Below are positions 33,704 to 41,599 of a stretch of DNA of 64,000 bases, piece after piece. A model generated the notes under the pieces. That model did no database searches, was not told where the DNA came from, and was given only the letters and a program-made list of their open reading frames with translations. Each line of letters opens with the position of its first letter. Position 1 is the stretch's first letter. Source of the stretch: Planctomycetia bacterium (GTDB lineage: Bacteria; Planctomycetota; Planctomycetia; Pirellulales; PNKZ01); NCBI GenBank assembly GCA_021413845.1, contig JAIOPP010000092.1, positions 1 through 64,000 of the forward strand. Direction: 5' to 3'. Position numbers and translations under genes: made by a program.

Positions 33704-34756
33704 ATGTCTGAAATCGACGAATACGATTACAAGCTTCCGCCCGAGCTCATCGCGCAAGACCCGTTGGCCGTGCGCAGCGATGCGCGGCTGATGCTCGTCG
33801 ATCGGAAGACACAGAAGATCGAACATCTGCATGTGCGCGATCTGCCGAGCTTGCTCGTGCGGGGCGATTGCCTCGTGATCAACGATACGAAAGTGATCCC
33901 CGCGCGGCTCATCGGACGGCGCGTAAAGACCGGCGGCAAATGGGAAGGGTTGTTTCTTTCGACCACCGAAGACGGCTTTTGGCGGATCCTCTGCAAGACG
34001 CGCGGCAAGCAAGAGCCGGGCGAGCCGATCGAGCTGCTCAATCGCCGCGCGAAGGAAGACATTCAGCTCCGGCTCATCGAGAAGCAAGACGGCGGCATCT
34101 GGCTCGTCTATCCGGAAATCGAAACCGAAGAGAGCGTGTGGGATACGCTGGCCCGAGTGGGGCGCGTGCCGCTGCCGCATTACATTCGGGGCGGCGAAAT
34201 GACGGAAGAAGACCGGACGCGCTACCAAACGATCTACGCGCGCGAGCCGGGCTCGGCAGCCGCGCCGACGGCAGGCCTGCACTTCACCGACGAGCTGATG
34301 CGGAAGCTGATCGACCGGGGTGTGACGCCGGTGCGCGTGACGCTGCATGTCGGCCTCGATACGTTTCGGCCGATCAAAGTCGAAACGCTCGCCGAGCATG
34401 TGATGCACACCGAATGGTGCCATGTCGACGAAGCGGCCGCCGAGCGCATCAACGCGCTGCGCGGCAAAGGAGGCCGCTGCATCGCCGTCGGCACCACGGC
34501 CGCGCGGACCTTAGAAACCGCCGCCCGTAGCGGGGAAGTCGCACCGTTCGACGGCCCGACCGATATTTTTATTCGGCCCGGCTTCGCAATCCACGCCGTC
34601 GATGGCTTGATGACGAATTTCCATCTCCCGCGCTCGACGCTGCTGGTGCTGGTGCGCACCTTCGGCGGCGACGCACTCCTGCGCCGCGCGTATGAAGCAG
34701 CGATCGCGGAGAAGTACCGCTTTTATAGCTACGGCGATGCGATGCTGATCGTGTAA
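33704..34756 (+). CDS. queA: S-adenosylmethionine:tRNA ribosyltransferase-isomerase QueA
   Basis: 350 aa from ATG 33704 (MSEIDEYDYKLPPELIAQ), which matches the usual N-terminus; the longer open frame upstream is not coding. Motifs include DPLAVRSDARLMLVDR, LPSLLVRGDCLVINDTKVIPARL, YQTIYAREPGSAAAPTAGLH and HVGLDTFRPI. The enzyme transfers the ribosyl part of SAM to preQ1 at tRNA position 34 in queuosine synthesis. Full length, divergent from mraZ, with the second composite repeat about 110 bases downstream. Confidence 0.96.
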   Translation: MSEIDEYDYKLPPELIAQDPLAVRSDARLMLVDRKTQKIEHLHVRDLPSLLVRGDCLVINDTKVIPARLIGRRVKTGGKWEGLFLSTTEDGFWRILCKTRGKQEPGEPIELLNRRAKEDIQLRLIEKQDGGIWLVYPEIETEESVWDTLARVGRVPLPHYIRGGEMTEEDRTRYQTIYAREPGSAAAPTAGLHFTDELMRKLIDRGVTPVRVTLHVGLDTFRPIKVETLAEHVMHTEWCHVDEAAAERINALRGKGGRCIAVGTTAARTLETAARSGEVAPFDGPTDIFIRPGFAIHAVDGLMTNFHLPRSTLLVLVRTFGGDALLRRAYEAAIAEKYRFYSYGDAMLIV

Positions 34757-34789
34757 AGAGAATCGCAAGCGAATGGCGACGTCGACGAC

Positions 34790-34860
34790 CGGGGGCTAAC
34801 GCCCTGCGGCTAATCGGTCGCACGCATTAGCCGGTACGCGTTAGCGTCCGGTTTCCGGCG
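34790..34860. repeat. short imperfect repeats of a GGCTAACGCC type
   Basis: GGGGGCTAACGCC, GCGGCTAATCGG, GCATTAGCCGG and GCGTTAGCGTCCGG follow each other in alternating orientation, making weak stem-loops. They lie directly in front of the composite hairpin repeat and appear to be degenerate members of the same intergenic repeat population. Confidence 0.5.
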
Positions 34861-34869
34861 CACGATATT

Positions 34870-35097
34870 CATGCGTCGCTACGCGACGCGCCGGTTTCGT
34901 CGCGTTTGCATTCCGGGCATTGAAATGCCCGGCTACCGTCGGCCGGTCGCGATGCGACCGAAGAACGAGGCGATCGAAGACTGTGCGACTGTGGTGAGTC
35001 GAAGCGAGTCGCGGAGCGACGATTCGCTGGTAGCCGTGGATTTCAATCCACGGTATCGAGTTGCAGCGAAAGTTAAAGTGCGTCGCGTTAGCGACGC
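34870..35097. repeat. composite six-hairpin dispersed repeat, copy 2
   Basis: Six perfect stems in order: GCGTCGC/GCGACGC (34873-34889), CCGGGCAT-TGAA-ATGCCCGG (34913-34932), CGGTCGC-GAT-GCGACCG (34944-34960), GTCGC-GGA-GCGAC (35008-35020), CCGTGGATT-TC-AATCCACGG (35034-35053) and GCGTCGC-GTTA-GCGACGC (35080-35097). The same order and spacing occur in copy 1 at 26186-26414. The differences between copies fall largely in loops and linkers, with one stem mismatch in copy 1. No protein is encoded. Confidence 0.85.
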
Positions 35098-35156
35098 TTG
35101 AATCGCTAACACATCGATGGCGTCGCGATCTTGCCTTGCGCTGCCGGGATGCTTGT

Positions 35157-35193
35157 GGTTACGGCACGTGGAACGTGCCTACTACTTTAAAGC
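35157..35193. repeat. solo end of the inverted-repeat element family
   Basis: GGTTACGGCACGTGGAACGT and the following bases up to ACTACTTTA match the right end of the element at 57307-57415 with one substitution. No matching left end is found nearby. The sequence runs to within ten bases of the DUF1501 stop codon. Confidence 0.75.
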
Positions 35194-35201
35194 CTTCTAC
35201 T

Positions 35202-36620
35202 TTAAAACAGCTCGCTGATCGGCTTGCCTTCTTCGATGATGTAGGTCGGGCGGCCGCGGAAGTCGGGGAAGGAGATGCCTGGGTCGACGCCGAGGTGCTG
35301 GAAGATCGTGGCATGCAGATCGCCCGGGCGGAGCGGGTGGTCTTTCGGGCGTTCGCCGCGAGCATCGGTGGTGCCGATGAGCCGGCCCCCTTTTACGCCG
35401 CCGCCGGCGATCATGACCGACAGCGCGTTGCCCCAATGGTCGCGGCCCGGCGTTCCTTGGCTGCGCGGAGGGCCGCCGTTGCCGCCGTCGTTCATCTTCG
35501 GTGTTCGGCCGAATTCGCCGCACATCAGCACCATCGTGCTGTCCATGAGGCCGCGGTCGGTGAGGTCGTCGAGCAGGGCGGCGACCATTTGGTCGACCTG
35601 CGGCAAGTAGCGATGGTAGCCGGCTTGCAGGTCCCAGTGATGGTCCCAGCCGCCGCAATGGATCGAGACGAACGTCGTGCCGGCTTCGACTAAGCGGCGG
35701 GCGAGCAACGTGCTTTGGCCCCACGAATGCCGGCCGTAGGTGTCGCGCAGCTTGTCGTCTTCCTTCGCGATATCGAAGGCGTCGATGGCCCGCGCACCGG
35801 TGACGAGCTCGTAGGCTTGCACTTGAAACTTGTCGGCCGATTGCAGTATGCCGCCGCCGTCGATCTTGCGGCGCAGCTTATCGAACGAATCCAACAGCGT
35901 GCGCCGTTCTTGCAGCCGGGCCATGTCGAGCGCCGGCAGCTTATCGAGGTTCTGCACCGCGAACTTCTTTGCGTTCGGATCGCCGCCGGTTTCGAACGGA
36001 TCGTATTCTTTGCCGAGATAGCTGCCGCCGAAATAGCCCGGACGGATCCCGATGCTCATGCCGTACGGTACGCCGATATGCGCGGGCATGCCGGGCTTGC
36101 GGGGGCCGGTGACTCTCGTCGCCGCGGCGCCGATGAACGGATGCTTGCCGGGGGTGTCGCCGCCGGAAGCGCCCCCCTTGCCGGTGAGCATCCAGTGGCC
36201 GCCGGCGAAGTGGTCGCCGTTGTCGTGATGGATCGAACGAATGACGGAGAACTTGTCGGCACGTTGGGCCTGGAGCGGAAACAGCTCCGTCATGTCCATG
36301 CCCGGCACGTTCGAGCGAATCGGATTCCAAATGCCCCGATACTCGGAAGGGGCGTCGGGCTTCATGTCGTAGGTGTCGATATGGCTCGGCCCGCCGTCGA
36401 GCCAAATCAGAATGACCGAAGTCTCTTTCTTCGAGGTTTTCTTCACCGCGCGCGAAGCGTCGGCGGCGCGCAGCATGTCGGCCACGCCGAGCGAGCCGAT
36501 GCCGGCCATGCCGACTTGGAGGAAACTGCGACGCGAAATACCATCGCAATAGCGGGCGTTGCCGGCAGTCGAGCCGGTGCCGTTGGGGAGGTCGCGTTCG
36601 CCTAGATTTATGCGCAACAT
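35202..36620 (-). CDS. DUF1501 protein with Tat signal (second paralogue)
   Basis: 472 aa from ATG 36620, preceded by GAGGAG with seven bases between; a Met codon 15 bases upstream would lie in the ribosome site. Export signal SRRSFLQVGMAGIGSLGVADML (twin-arginine). Motifs VILIWLDGGPSHIDTYDMKP, GIWNPIRSNVPGMDM and MCGEFGRTPKMNDGGNGG mark the family. Unlike the copy at 16964-18295, it has no PSCyt or PPC partner next to it. It contains a loop with GKGGASGGDTPGK that the other copy lacks. Periplasmic location inferred; reaction unknown. Confidence 0.88.
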   Translation of the reverse strand: MLRINLGERDLPNGTGSTAGNARYCDGISRRSFLQVGMAGIGSLGVADMLRAADASRAVKKTSKKETSVILIWLDGGPSHIDTYDMKPDAPSEYRGIWNPIRSNVPGMDMTELFPLQAQRADKFSVIRSIHHDNGDHFAGGHWMLTGKGGASGGDTPGKHPFIGAAATRVTGPRKPGMPAHIGVPYGMSIGIRPGYFGGSYLGKEYDPFETGGDPNAKKFAVQNLDKLPALDMARLQERRTLLDSFDKLRRKIDGGGILQSADKFQVQAYELVTGARAIDAFDIAKEDDKLRDTYGRHSWGQSTLLARRLVEAGTTFVSIHCGGWDHHWDLQAGYHRYLPQVDQMVAALLDDLTDRGLMDSTMVLMCGEFGRTPKMNDGGNGGPPRSQGTPGRDHWGNALSVMIAGGGVKGGRLIGTTDARGERPKDHPLRPGDLHATIFQHLGVDPGISFPDFRGRPTYIIEEGKPISELF

Positions 36621-37112
36621 CGTGTTGCTCCTCAAAGCGGAGCCCTAGCGCGAGGTGGGAATTCGAGCGGCAGGGCGGGGCGGGGTGTCGGGAACGGCAG
36701 TCGGACGCGGCATGAATTCCACGGCCGAACAGCCCTTACGTTATCATCAAATCGTACCAATGTGAGCGCAGAATACCGTGAAGTTACGCTTATTGTCAAT
36801 TTTATCCAGACAAAAGCCGGGCGAGGGGTTAAATCAGGCCCAAATTATCACGCTCTTAACAGGAGCCGATCTGCCGGCCGGAGCAGAGTCGGCTAAATTG
36901 CGCAACCACCGCCGACCGGACGACTTGTATTTCGCCGACCGGTGCGTGTACGGCGAAGGTAAAAGCCATGATTCTTCCTCGTTCCTCACATTTCTCTAAC
37001 ATCCGACCACTATGCTCTCAGCGCTCGCTGAGCGATGGTGAGGCCGAAGAGGTCGGGCCTGTCGCGGCATGCGCCATTTGAGATTTCGATTCCCAAGCAG
37101 AGGTAGTTGAGC
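36621..37112. other. intergenic region before pstS
   Basis: This 490-base gap contains AT-richer sequence at 36735-36860, a CTCAGCG-CT-CGCTGAG hairpin (37017-37032) and the pstS ribosome site AGAGG (37099-37103). A 73-codon open frame starting at 36778 was not accepted because its composition is not protein-like. No clear Pho box was seen, although phosphate control would be expected here. Confidence 0.4.
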
Positions 37113-38198
37113 GTGCAACTTAGATTTCGTCTTTCTCGATACTTGTTCCTCGCCCTCCTGACGGCGGCCCTCGGCGGCTGCAGCGGAGGTCGCGAAAGTT
37201 CCTCCGGCAGCGGTTCCGCTAGTGGCGGCTCCGGCAGCGGCGGTGCAAGCGAAGCCACTTTCGCCAAGGGGGCGCTCGTCAAGGTCGACGGCTCCAGCAC
37301 CGTCTTCCCGGCGACGGAAGCGGTCGCCGAAGAGTTTCAGAAAGAAATGAAAGGGAAAGTCCACGTCACGGTCGGCATCTCGGGCACCGGCGGAGGATTC
37401 AAAAAATTCTGCCGCGGTGAAACCGATATCTCGAACGCCAGCCGGCCGATCCTGACGGAAGAGATCGCCCTCGCGAAAGAAAACGGCATCGAGTTTATCG
37501 AACTGCCGATCTGCTTCGACGCTCTGACGGTCGTCGTCAATCCGCAAGCCACTTGGGTCGACGAGATCACGGTCGAAGACTTGAAAAAGATCTGGCATAC
37601 GGATGCCCAAGGCAAGATCACGACCTGGAGCCAGATCCGTCCGGAATGGCCGAACGAAAAGTTTACGCTGTTCGGTGCCGGGTCCGACTCCGGAACTTTC
37701 GACTACTTCACCGAAGCGGTCTGCGGCAAGGCCAAGGTCAGCCGCGGCGACTACACCGGTAGCGAAGACGACAACGTGCTCGTGCAAGGAATCGAAGGAA
37801 ACAAGTACGCGCTCGGCTATCTACCATACTCCTACTACGAGCCGAACAAGACGAAGCTCAAAGCGCTCGGCATCAACTGGGAAAAGAACAAGCTCGGGGC
37901 AGTGAAGCCGAGCCTCGAAGCCGTCGTCGAAGGGAAATACAATCCGCTCTCGCGGCCGCTCTTCATCTACGTGAACAAAAAAGCCGCAGGCAAGCCGGAA
38001 GTGAAGGCGTTCGTCGATTTCTACATGGCACACGCCAAGGCGCTCGTCGCCGAGGTGAACTATCTGCCGCTGCCGGAAAAGGCGTATGAAATGGGTCGCG
38101 AGCGATTCAAAAAGCTGCAGACCGGTTCCGGTTTCGGCGGCGTGCCGGAAGTCGGCCTGCCGGTCGAAGAGATCCTCAAGCGAGAGCCGAAGAGTTAA
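37113..38198 (+). CDS. pstS: phosphate ABC transporter substrate-binding lipoprotein PstS
   Basis: 361 aa from GTG 37113, nine bases after AGAGG; TTG 37107 is too close to that site. A lipobox-like LGGC (about residue 22) is followed by a Gly/Ser linker of about 25 residues, then VKVDGSSTVFPATEAVAEEF, GISGTGGGFKKFCRGETDI and TLFGAGSDSGTFDYFTEAV, the phosphate-binding signature of the family. It is anchored to the membrane and delivers phosphate to PstCA. First gene of pstSCAB. A 14-bp hairpin follows at 38214-38251, likely allowing higher pstS expression than of the downstream genes. Confidence 0.93.
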   Translation: MQLRFRLSRYLFLALLTAALGGCSGGRESSSGSGSASGGSGSGGASEATFAKGALVKVDGSSTVFPATEAVAEEFQKEMKGKVHVTVGISGTGGGFKKFCRGETDISNASRPILTEEIALAKENGIEFIELPICFDALTVVVNPQATWVDEITVEDLKKIWHTDAQGKITTWSQIRPEWPNEKFTLFGAGSDSGTFDYFTEAVCGKAKVSRGDYTGSEDDNVLVQGIEGNKYALGYLPYSYYEPNKTKLKALGINWEKNKLGAVKPSLEAVVEGKYNPLSRPLFIYVNKKAAGKPEVKAFVDFYMAHAKALVAEVNYLPLPEKAYEMGRERFKKLQTGSGFGGVPEVGLPVEEILKREPKS

Positions 38199-38213
38199 GC
38201 GCGCTACGTCGAT

Positions 38214-38251
38214 CGGTTCGAGCGCCGCCGACAACAACGGCGCTCGAACCG
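38214..38251 (+). terminator. hairpin between pstS and pstC (attenuator or mRNA stabiliser)
   Basis: CGGTTCGAGCGCCG (38214-38227) and CGGCGCTCGAACCG (38238-38251) form a perfect 14-bp stem with a 10-base loop. There is no T tract, so it is more likely an RNA-processing or 3'-protecting structure than a full terminator. Confidence 0.65.
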
Positions 38252-38288
38252 CTTCGCTCACCTTCGCATAAGTTCACAACCGAACCGC

Positions 38289-39245
38289 ATGGCATCCGAC
38301 GAAACTCTCCGCGGCCCACTACAGCCTCCGGGGAGCGCTGCGCTCGATTCGGTCGCGCGGCTGATCGTGAAGCGCCGGGCCTACAACGGCCTCGCGGCCA
38401 CGCTGCTCTGCGCCGCCGCCCTGTCGTCGATCGCGATTACGTGCGGCATCGTCGCGATTCTGCTCTACGAGTCGTCGTCGTTCTTCGAGCATGTCTCGCT
38501 CTACGACTTCTTCACCGACACGATGTGGACCCCGCTGTTCTCGAACCCACACTACGGCATCTTGCCGCTCGTGGCGGGGACGCTCGTTACGACGGCCGTG
38601 GCACTCACGATCGCGCTGCCGGTCGGCACGATCGTCGCGATCTATCTGAGCGAGTTCGCCCCGGCGACGGTGCGAGAGATCATTAAGCCGCTTTTGGAAT
38701 TGCTCAGCGCCGTACCGACCGTCGTCTACGGTTTCTTCGCCTTGGAATTCGTCACCCCGAAGTTGCAAGCCATCATCCCAGGCCTGCCGACGTTCAACAT
38801 GCTCAGTGCCGGGATCGTGATGGGAATCATGATCATTCCCTATATCAGTTCGCTGAGCGAAGACGCGATGCGCTCCGTGCCGATGCTCTTGCGCGAAGGC
38901 TCCTACGGCATGGGAGCGAACCGCCTGCAAACGGCGCTGAACATCGTGTTTCCCGCGGCGTTCTCCGGCATCGCCTCGGCGTATGTGCTCGGCATTTCGC
39001 GAGCGATCGGCGAGACGATGATCGTCGCCGTCGCGGCCGGAATGCAACCGAACCTAACGCTCGACCCACGCCAACCGGCCGAAACGATCACGGCTTATAT
39101 CGTGCAGGTCAGCCTCGGCGATCTCCCGCACGGTACGGTCGGCTATCAATCGATCTTCGCCGCCGGCATCACGCTGTTCGGCATGACTCTCATCTTCAAC
39201 ATCCTCGGCTACTACCTAAGAAAACGCTTCCGCCAGGTGTACTAA
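38289..39245 (+). CDS. pstC: phosphate ABC transporter permease PstC
   Basis: 318 aa with six predicted transmembrane helices. The N-terminal cytoplasmic stretch (1-38) precedes the first helix LCAAALSSIAITCGIVAILL. The ABC permease motif is EGSYGMGANRLQTALNIVFPAAFSGIASAYVLGISRAIGET. It forms the translocation channel with PstA. The ATG lies 90 bases after the pstS stop, beyond the hairpin. Length and motifs are normal. Confidence 0.93.
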   Translation: MASDETLRGPLQPPGSAALDSVARLIVKRRAYNGLAATLLCAAALSSIAITCGIVAILLYESSSFFEHVSLYDFFTDTMWTPLFSNPHYGILPLVAGTLVTTAVALTIALPVGTIVAIYLSEFAPATVREIIKPLLELLSAVPTVVYGFFALEFVTPKLQAIIPGLPTFNMLSAGIVMGIMIIPYISSLSEDAMRSVPMLLREGSYGMGANRLQTALNIVFPAAFSGIASAYVLGISRAIGETMIVAVAAGMQPNLTLDPRQPAETITAYIVQVSLGDLPHGTVGYQSIFAAGITLFGMTLIFNILGYYLRKRFRQVY

Positions 39246-39249
39246 GCGC

Positions 39250-39286
39250 GCAACCGACCCCTGAACACTGACCTCTGACCACTGCC
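39250..39286 (+). repeat. degenerate CTGACCACTGACC simple sequence before pstA
   Basis: CCCCTGAACACTGACCTC and TGACCACTGCC form an imperfect heptamer-like repeat that fills the gap between pstC and pstA and ends at the TTG start codon. Similar simple sequence lies at 26438-26467, and the 14-bp repeat at 23161-23248 is of the same style. Confidence 0.6.
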
Positions 39287-40195
39287 TTGGACAACCTCTC
39301 TCAAATCATCGCTCGCCGTAAGCTGCAAGACCGCATCTTCAATGTGGTGGGGATCGCTTGCACCTCGCTCGGCATCATCACGCTGCTCTTGCTGATGGCG
39401 AATCTCTTGATTGCCGGGCTCGGTCAGATCGATTGGCAGTTTCTGACTTCGTTCCCTTCGCGTCGCGCCGCCAACGCAGGCATTCTTTCCTCGTGGGTCG
39501 GTTCGCTGTTGATCATGCTCGTCACCGGCTCGACGGCGGTGCCGCTCGGGATCGCCGCCGGCGTCTATATGGAAGAGTACGGCCGCAAGGGACGGATCAA
39601 CAACATCATCGAGATCAACATCTCGAACCTCGCCGGCGTTCCCTCGATCATCTACGGACTCATGGCCTTGGGGATCTTCGTCCGCCTCTTCGGCCTAGGG
39701 CAGACCGTGCTCGCCGGCGGGCTGACGCTCGCGGCGCTGATCTTGCCGATCGTGATCGTGGCGACGCGCGAGGCCTTGCGCACCATTCCCGTCCATATTC
39801 GTGAAGCGGCCTACGCACTGGGCGCGACGAAGTGGCAAGTCATTCGGCATCATCTATTGCCTTATTCACTCGGCGGAATCTCGACGGGCGTGATCATCGC
39901 GCTCTCGCGCGCGATCGGCGAGACGGCCCCGTTGATCACGATCGGCGCACTGACGTTCATCGCGTTTTTGCCGCCGTCGCCGGTCTCGTCCGATTTTCCG
40001 TTTCTGTCGTTCGAGTGGCTGCATTCCCCGTTTTCCGTGCTGCCGATCCAGATGTTTAATTGGACCTCCCGTCCGACGGAAGACTTTCACAAGATCGCCG
40101 CGGCGACCGGGATCGTGCTGATCGCGATCACCCTGAGTATGAATGCCGTCGCGATCGTAGTACGCTATCGGGCTCGGCGGCGTATCAAATGGTAG
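39287..40195 (+). CDS. pstA: phosphate ABC transporter permease PstA
   Basis: 302 aa. The start is TTG 39287 (codons for [17 protein letters not shown] follow); there is no ATG or GTG near and no Shine-Dalgarno-like sequence. Six helices and the [41 protein letters not shown] permease motif are present. The frame is clean. It pairs with PstC. The last codons overlap the first possible start of pstB (ATG 40189). Confidence 0.93.
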   Translation: MDNLSQIIARRKLQDRIFNVVGIACTSLGIITLLLLMANLLIAGLGQIDWQFLTSFPSRRAANAGILSSWVGSLLIMLVTGSTAVPLGIAAGVYMEEYGRKGRINNIIEINISNLAGVPSIIYGLMALGIFVRLFGLGQTVLAGGLTLAALILPIVIVATREALRTIPVHIREAAYALGATKWQVIRHHLLPYSLGGISTGVIIALSRAIGETAPLITIGALTFIAFLPPSPVSSDFPFLSFEWLHSPFSVLPIQMFNWTSRPTEDFHKIAAATGIVLIAITLSMNAVAIVVRYRARRRIKW

Positions 40196-40203
40196 AGAAC
40201 CCT

Positions 40204-41139
40204 ATGAAATCGGCGACCGGCGAACTCGCTCGTGAAGCGGCGGCCCCGTCATCACCCTCTATGTCGAGAAGCAGCGACGCTCCACGATCGACTCCTAGTT
40301 TGAGTCCCCTCGGCAGAAGCACTATGGCTGACCGCGAATCGATTCCCGATCATATCCAACTGACGCCGCTGGTCGATAAGCCGCATAAGGCGCTCGTCAA
40401 GTCGCTGAGTTTTTATTACGGTCAGCATCGCGCTCTGAAAGAAGTCACGCTTCCGATCGCCGAGAACAACGTCACCGCGCTGATCGGCCCGTCGGGCTGC
40501 GGCAAGAGCACGTTGCTGCGCTGCTTCAATCGTATCCACGATCTTTATCCCGGCACCCGCTACGAAGGGGAGATTCTCCTTTACCCGAGCGGGGCGAACA
40601 TCGTCAGCCGCGCGGTCGACCCGATCGAAATGCGGATGCGTATCGGCATGGTTTTTCAAAAGCCGAACCCGTTCCCGAAGTCGATCTTCGAGAACATCGC
40701 CTACGGTCTGCGGCTCAAGGGGATCAAGAACAAGGGAGAGCTGTGGGGGCGCGTCGAAGCGGCGCTGAAGTCGGCTGCGATTTGGCCGGAAGTGAAAGAC
40801 CGACTGCACAAGCCGGCCTACGACATGTCGGGCGGACAGCAACAACGGCTTTGTATCGCCCGCGCGCTGGCGACCGAACCGGAGATCATGCTGCTCGACG
40901 AACCGACCTCGGCCCTCGACCCGATCGCGACGAAGCACATCGAAGAATTGATTCGCTCGCTGGAAGAAAAGGTGACGATGATCATCGTCACGCACAATAT
41001 GTCGCAAGCCTCGCGCGTGTCGAACTACACGGCGTTCATGTACCTCGGCGAGATCATCGAGATGGGAAAGACCAGCCAAATCTTCGAGAAGCCGCGGAGC
41101 AAATTCACGGAAGAATACATCACCGGCCGCTTCGGTTAA
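40204..41139 (+). CDS. pstB: phosphate ABC transporter ATPase PstB
   Basis: 311 aa from ATG 40204; ATG 40189 and ATG 40324 (271 aa, the usual length) are alternatives. The core has Walker [16 protein letters not shown] loop [10 protein letters not shown], signature [15 protein letters not shown], Walker [14 protein letters not shown] and the switch His in [12 protein letters not shown]. It powers phosphate import by PstCA. The first 40 residues of the long form are Ser/Pro-rich and unlike the family. phoU, often the next gene, is absent. A perfect palindrome (41136-41150) spans the stop codon. Confidence 0.92.
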   Translation: MKSATGELAREAAAPSSPSMSRSSDAPRSTPSLSPLGRSTMADRESIPDHIQLTPLVDKPHKALVKSLSFYYGQHRALKEVTLPIAENNVTALIGPSGCGKSTLLRCFNRIHDLYPGTRYEGEILLYPSGANIVSRAVDPIEMRMRIGMVFQKPNPFPKSIFENIAYGLRLKGIKNKGELWGRVEAALKSAAIWPEVKDRLHKPAYDMSGGQQQRLCIARALATEPEIMLLDEPTSALDPIATKHIEELIRSLEEKVTMIIVTHNMSQASRVSNYTAFMYLGEIIEMGKTSQIFEKPRSKFTEEYITGRFG

Positions 41140-41150
41140 GAACTTCTTAA
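41136..41150. repeat. palindrome over the pstB stop codon
   Basis: TTAAGAA-C-TTCTTAA is a perfect 7-bp inverted repeat; it contains the TAA stop. It could be a protein-binding site or simply chance; there is no T tract. Confidence 0.4.
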
Positions 41151-41599
41151 CGCCTCATAACCGAATATCCATCGGCACGATCCGAATTGGAACTGCGGCA
41201 CAGCGCGAGAAAATTCTGCGAATCTCGCGGCAATAATTCGGGCTTTTCGAAACGAATTGCTCGAATCGAGCGTCTATAAGCCGTTCTGGATCGGCAGACG
41301 AAGCGGATTTGCTCCGTTTTCGCTCGCAGAGGGTGCGGCCGGCCCCCGAGTGGGCTTCGCTACATCTTTCTTGCTGAAAAACTTCCTTTTGCCAATAATA
41401 GATGGCTACTCGCGAATACCCTCCGGCGCTTCCATGCGCGGCCGTTCTACGTCCGCAGCGGAAATCGCTCGACCCCCGACCCGACGCCGTTCGCTCCGCA
41501 AGCCCGACGTGAATGTCCTGCTTCGACGACCCCATTCGTTTACATGGGGCATCTCTTAGCAGCGACGACGCGCCGGCATATTCATCACAGGTGACTCTC
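41151..41599 (+). promoter_or_regulatory. gap with putative promoter for the J-like protein gene
   Basis: Within this 449-base gap, TTGCTG (41371-41376) and AATAAT (41394-41399) are separated by 17 bases and would give a leader of about 190 bases. AGG at 41590-41592 is the probable ribosome site for GTG 41600. No other gene or repeat was recognised in it. Confidence 0.35.

Noticed and set aside
35202-36620. DUF1501 gene as sulfatase
   Set aside because: The fold may be related, but the Cys/Ser-x-Pro-x-Arg formylglycine motif of sulfatases is absent.
36778-36999. 73-codon frame before pstS
   Set aside because: No ribosome site, no motif, and an unlikely composition; it lies where the pstS regulatory region is expected.
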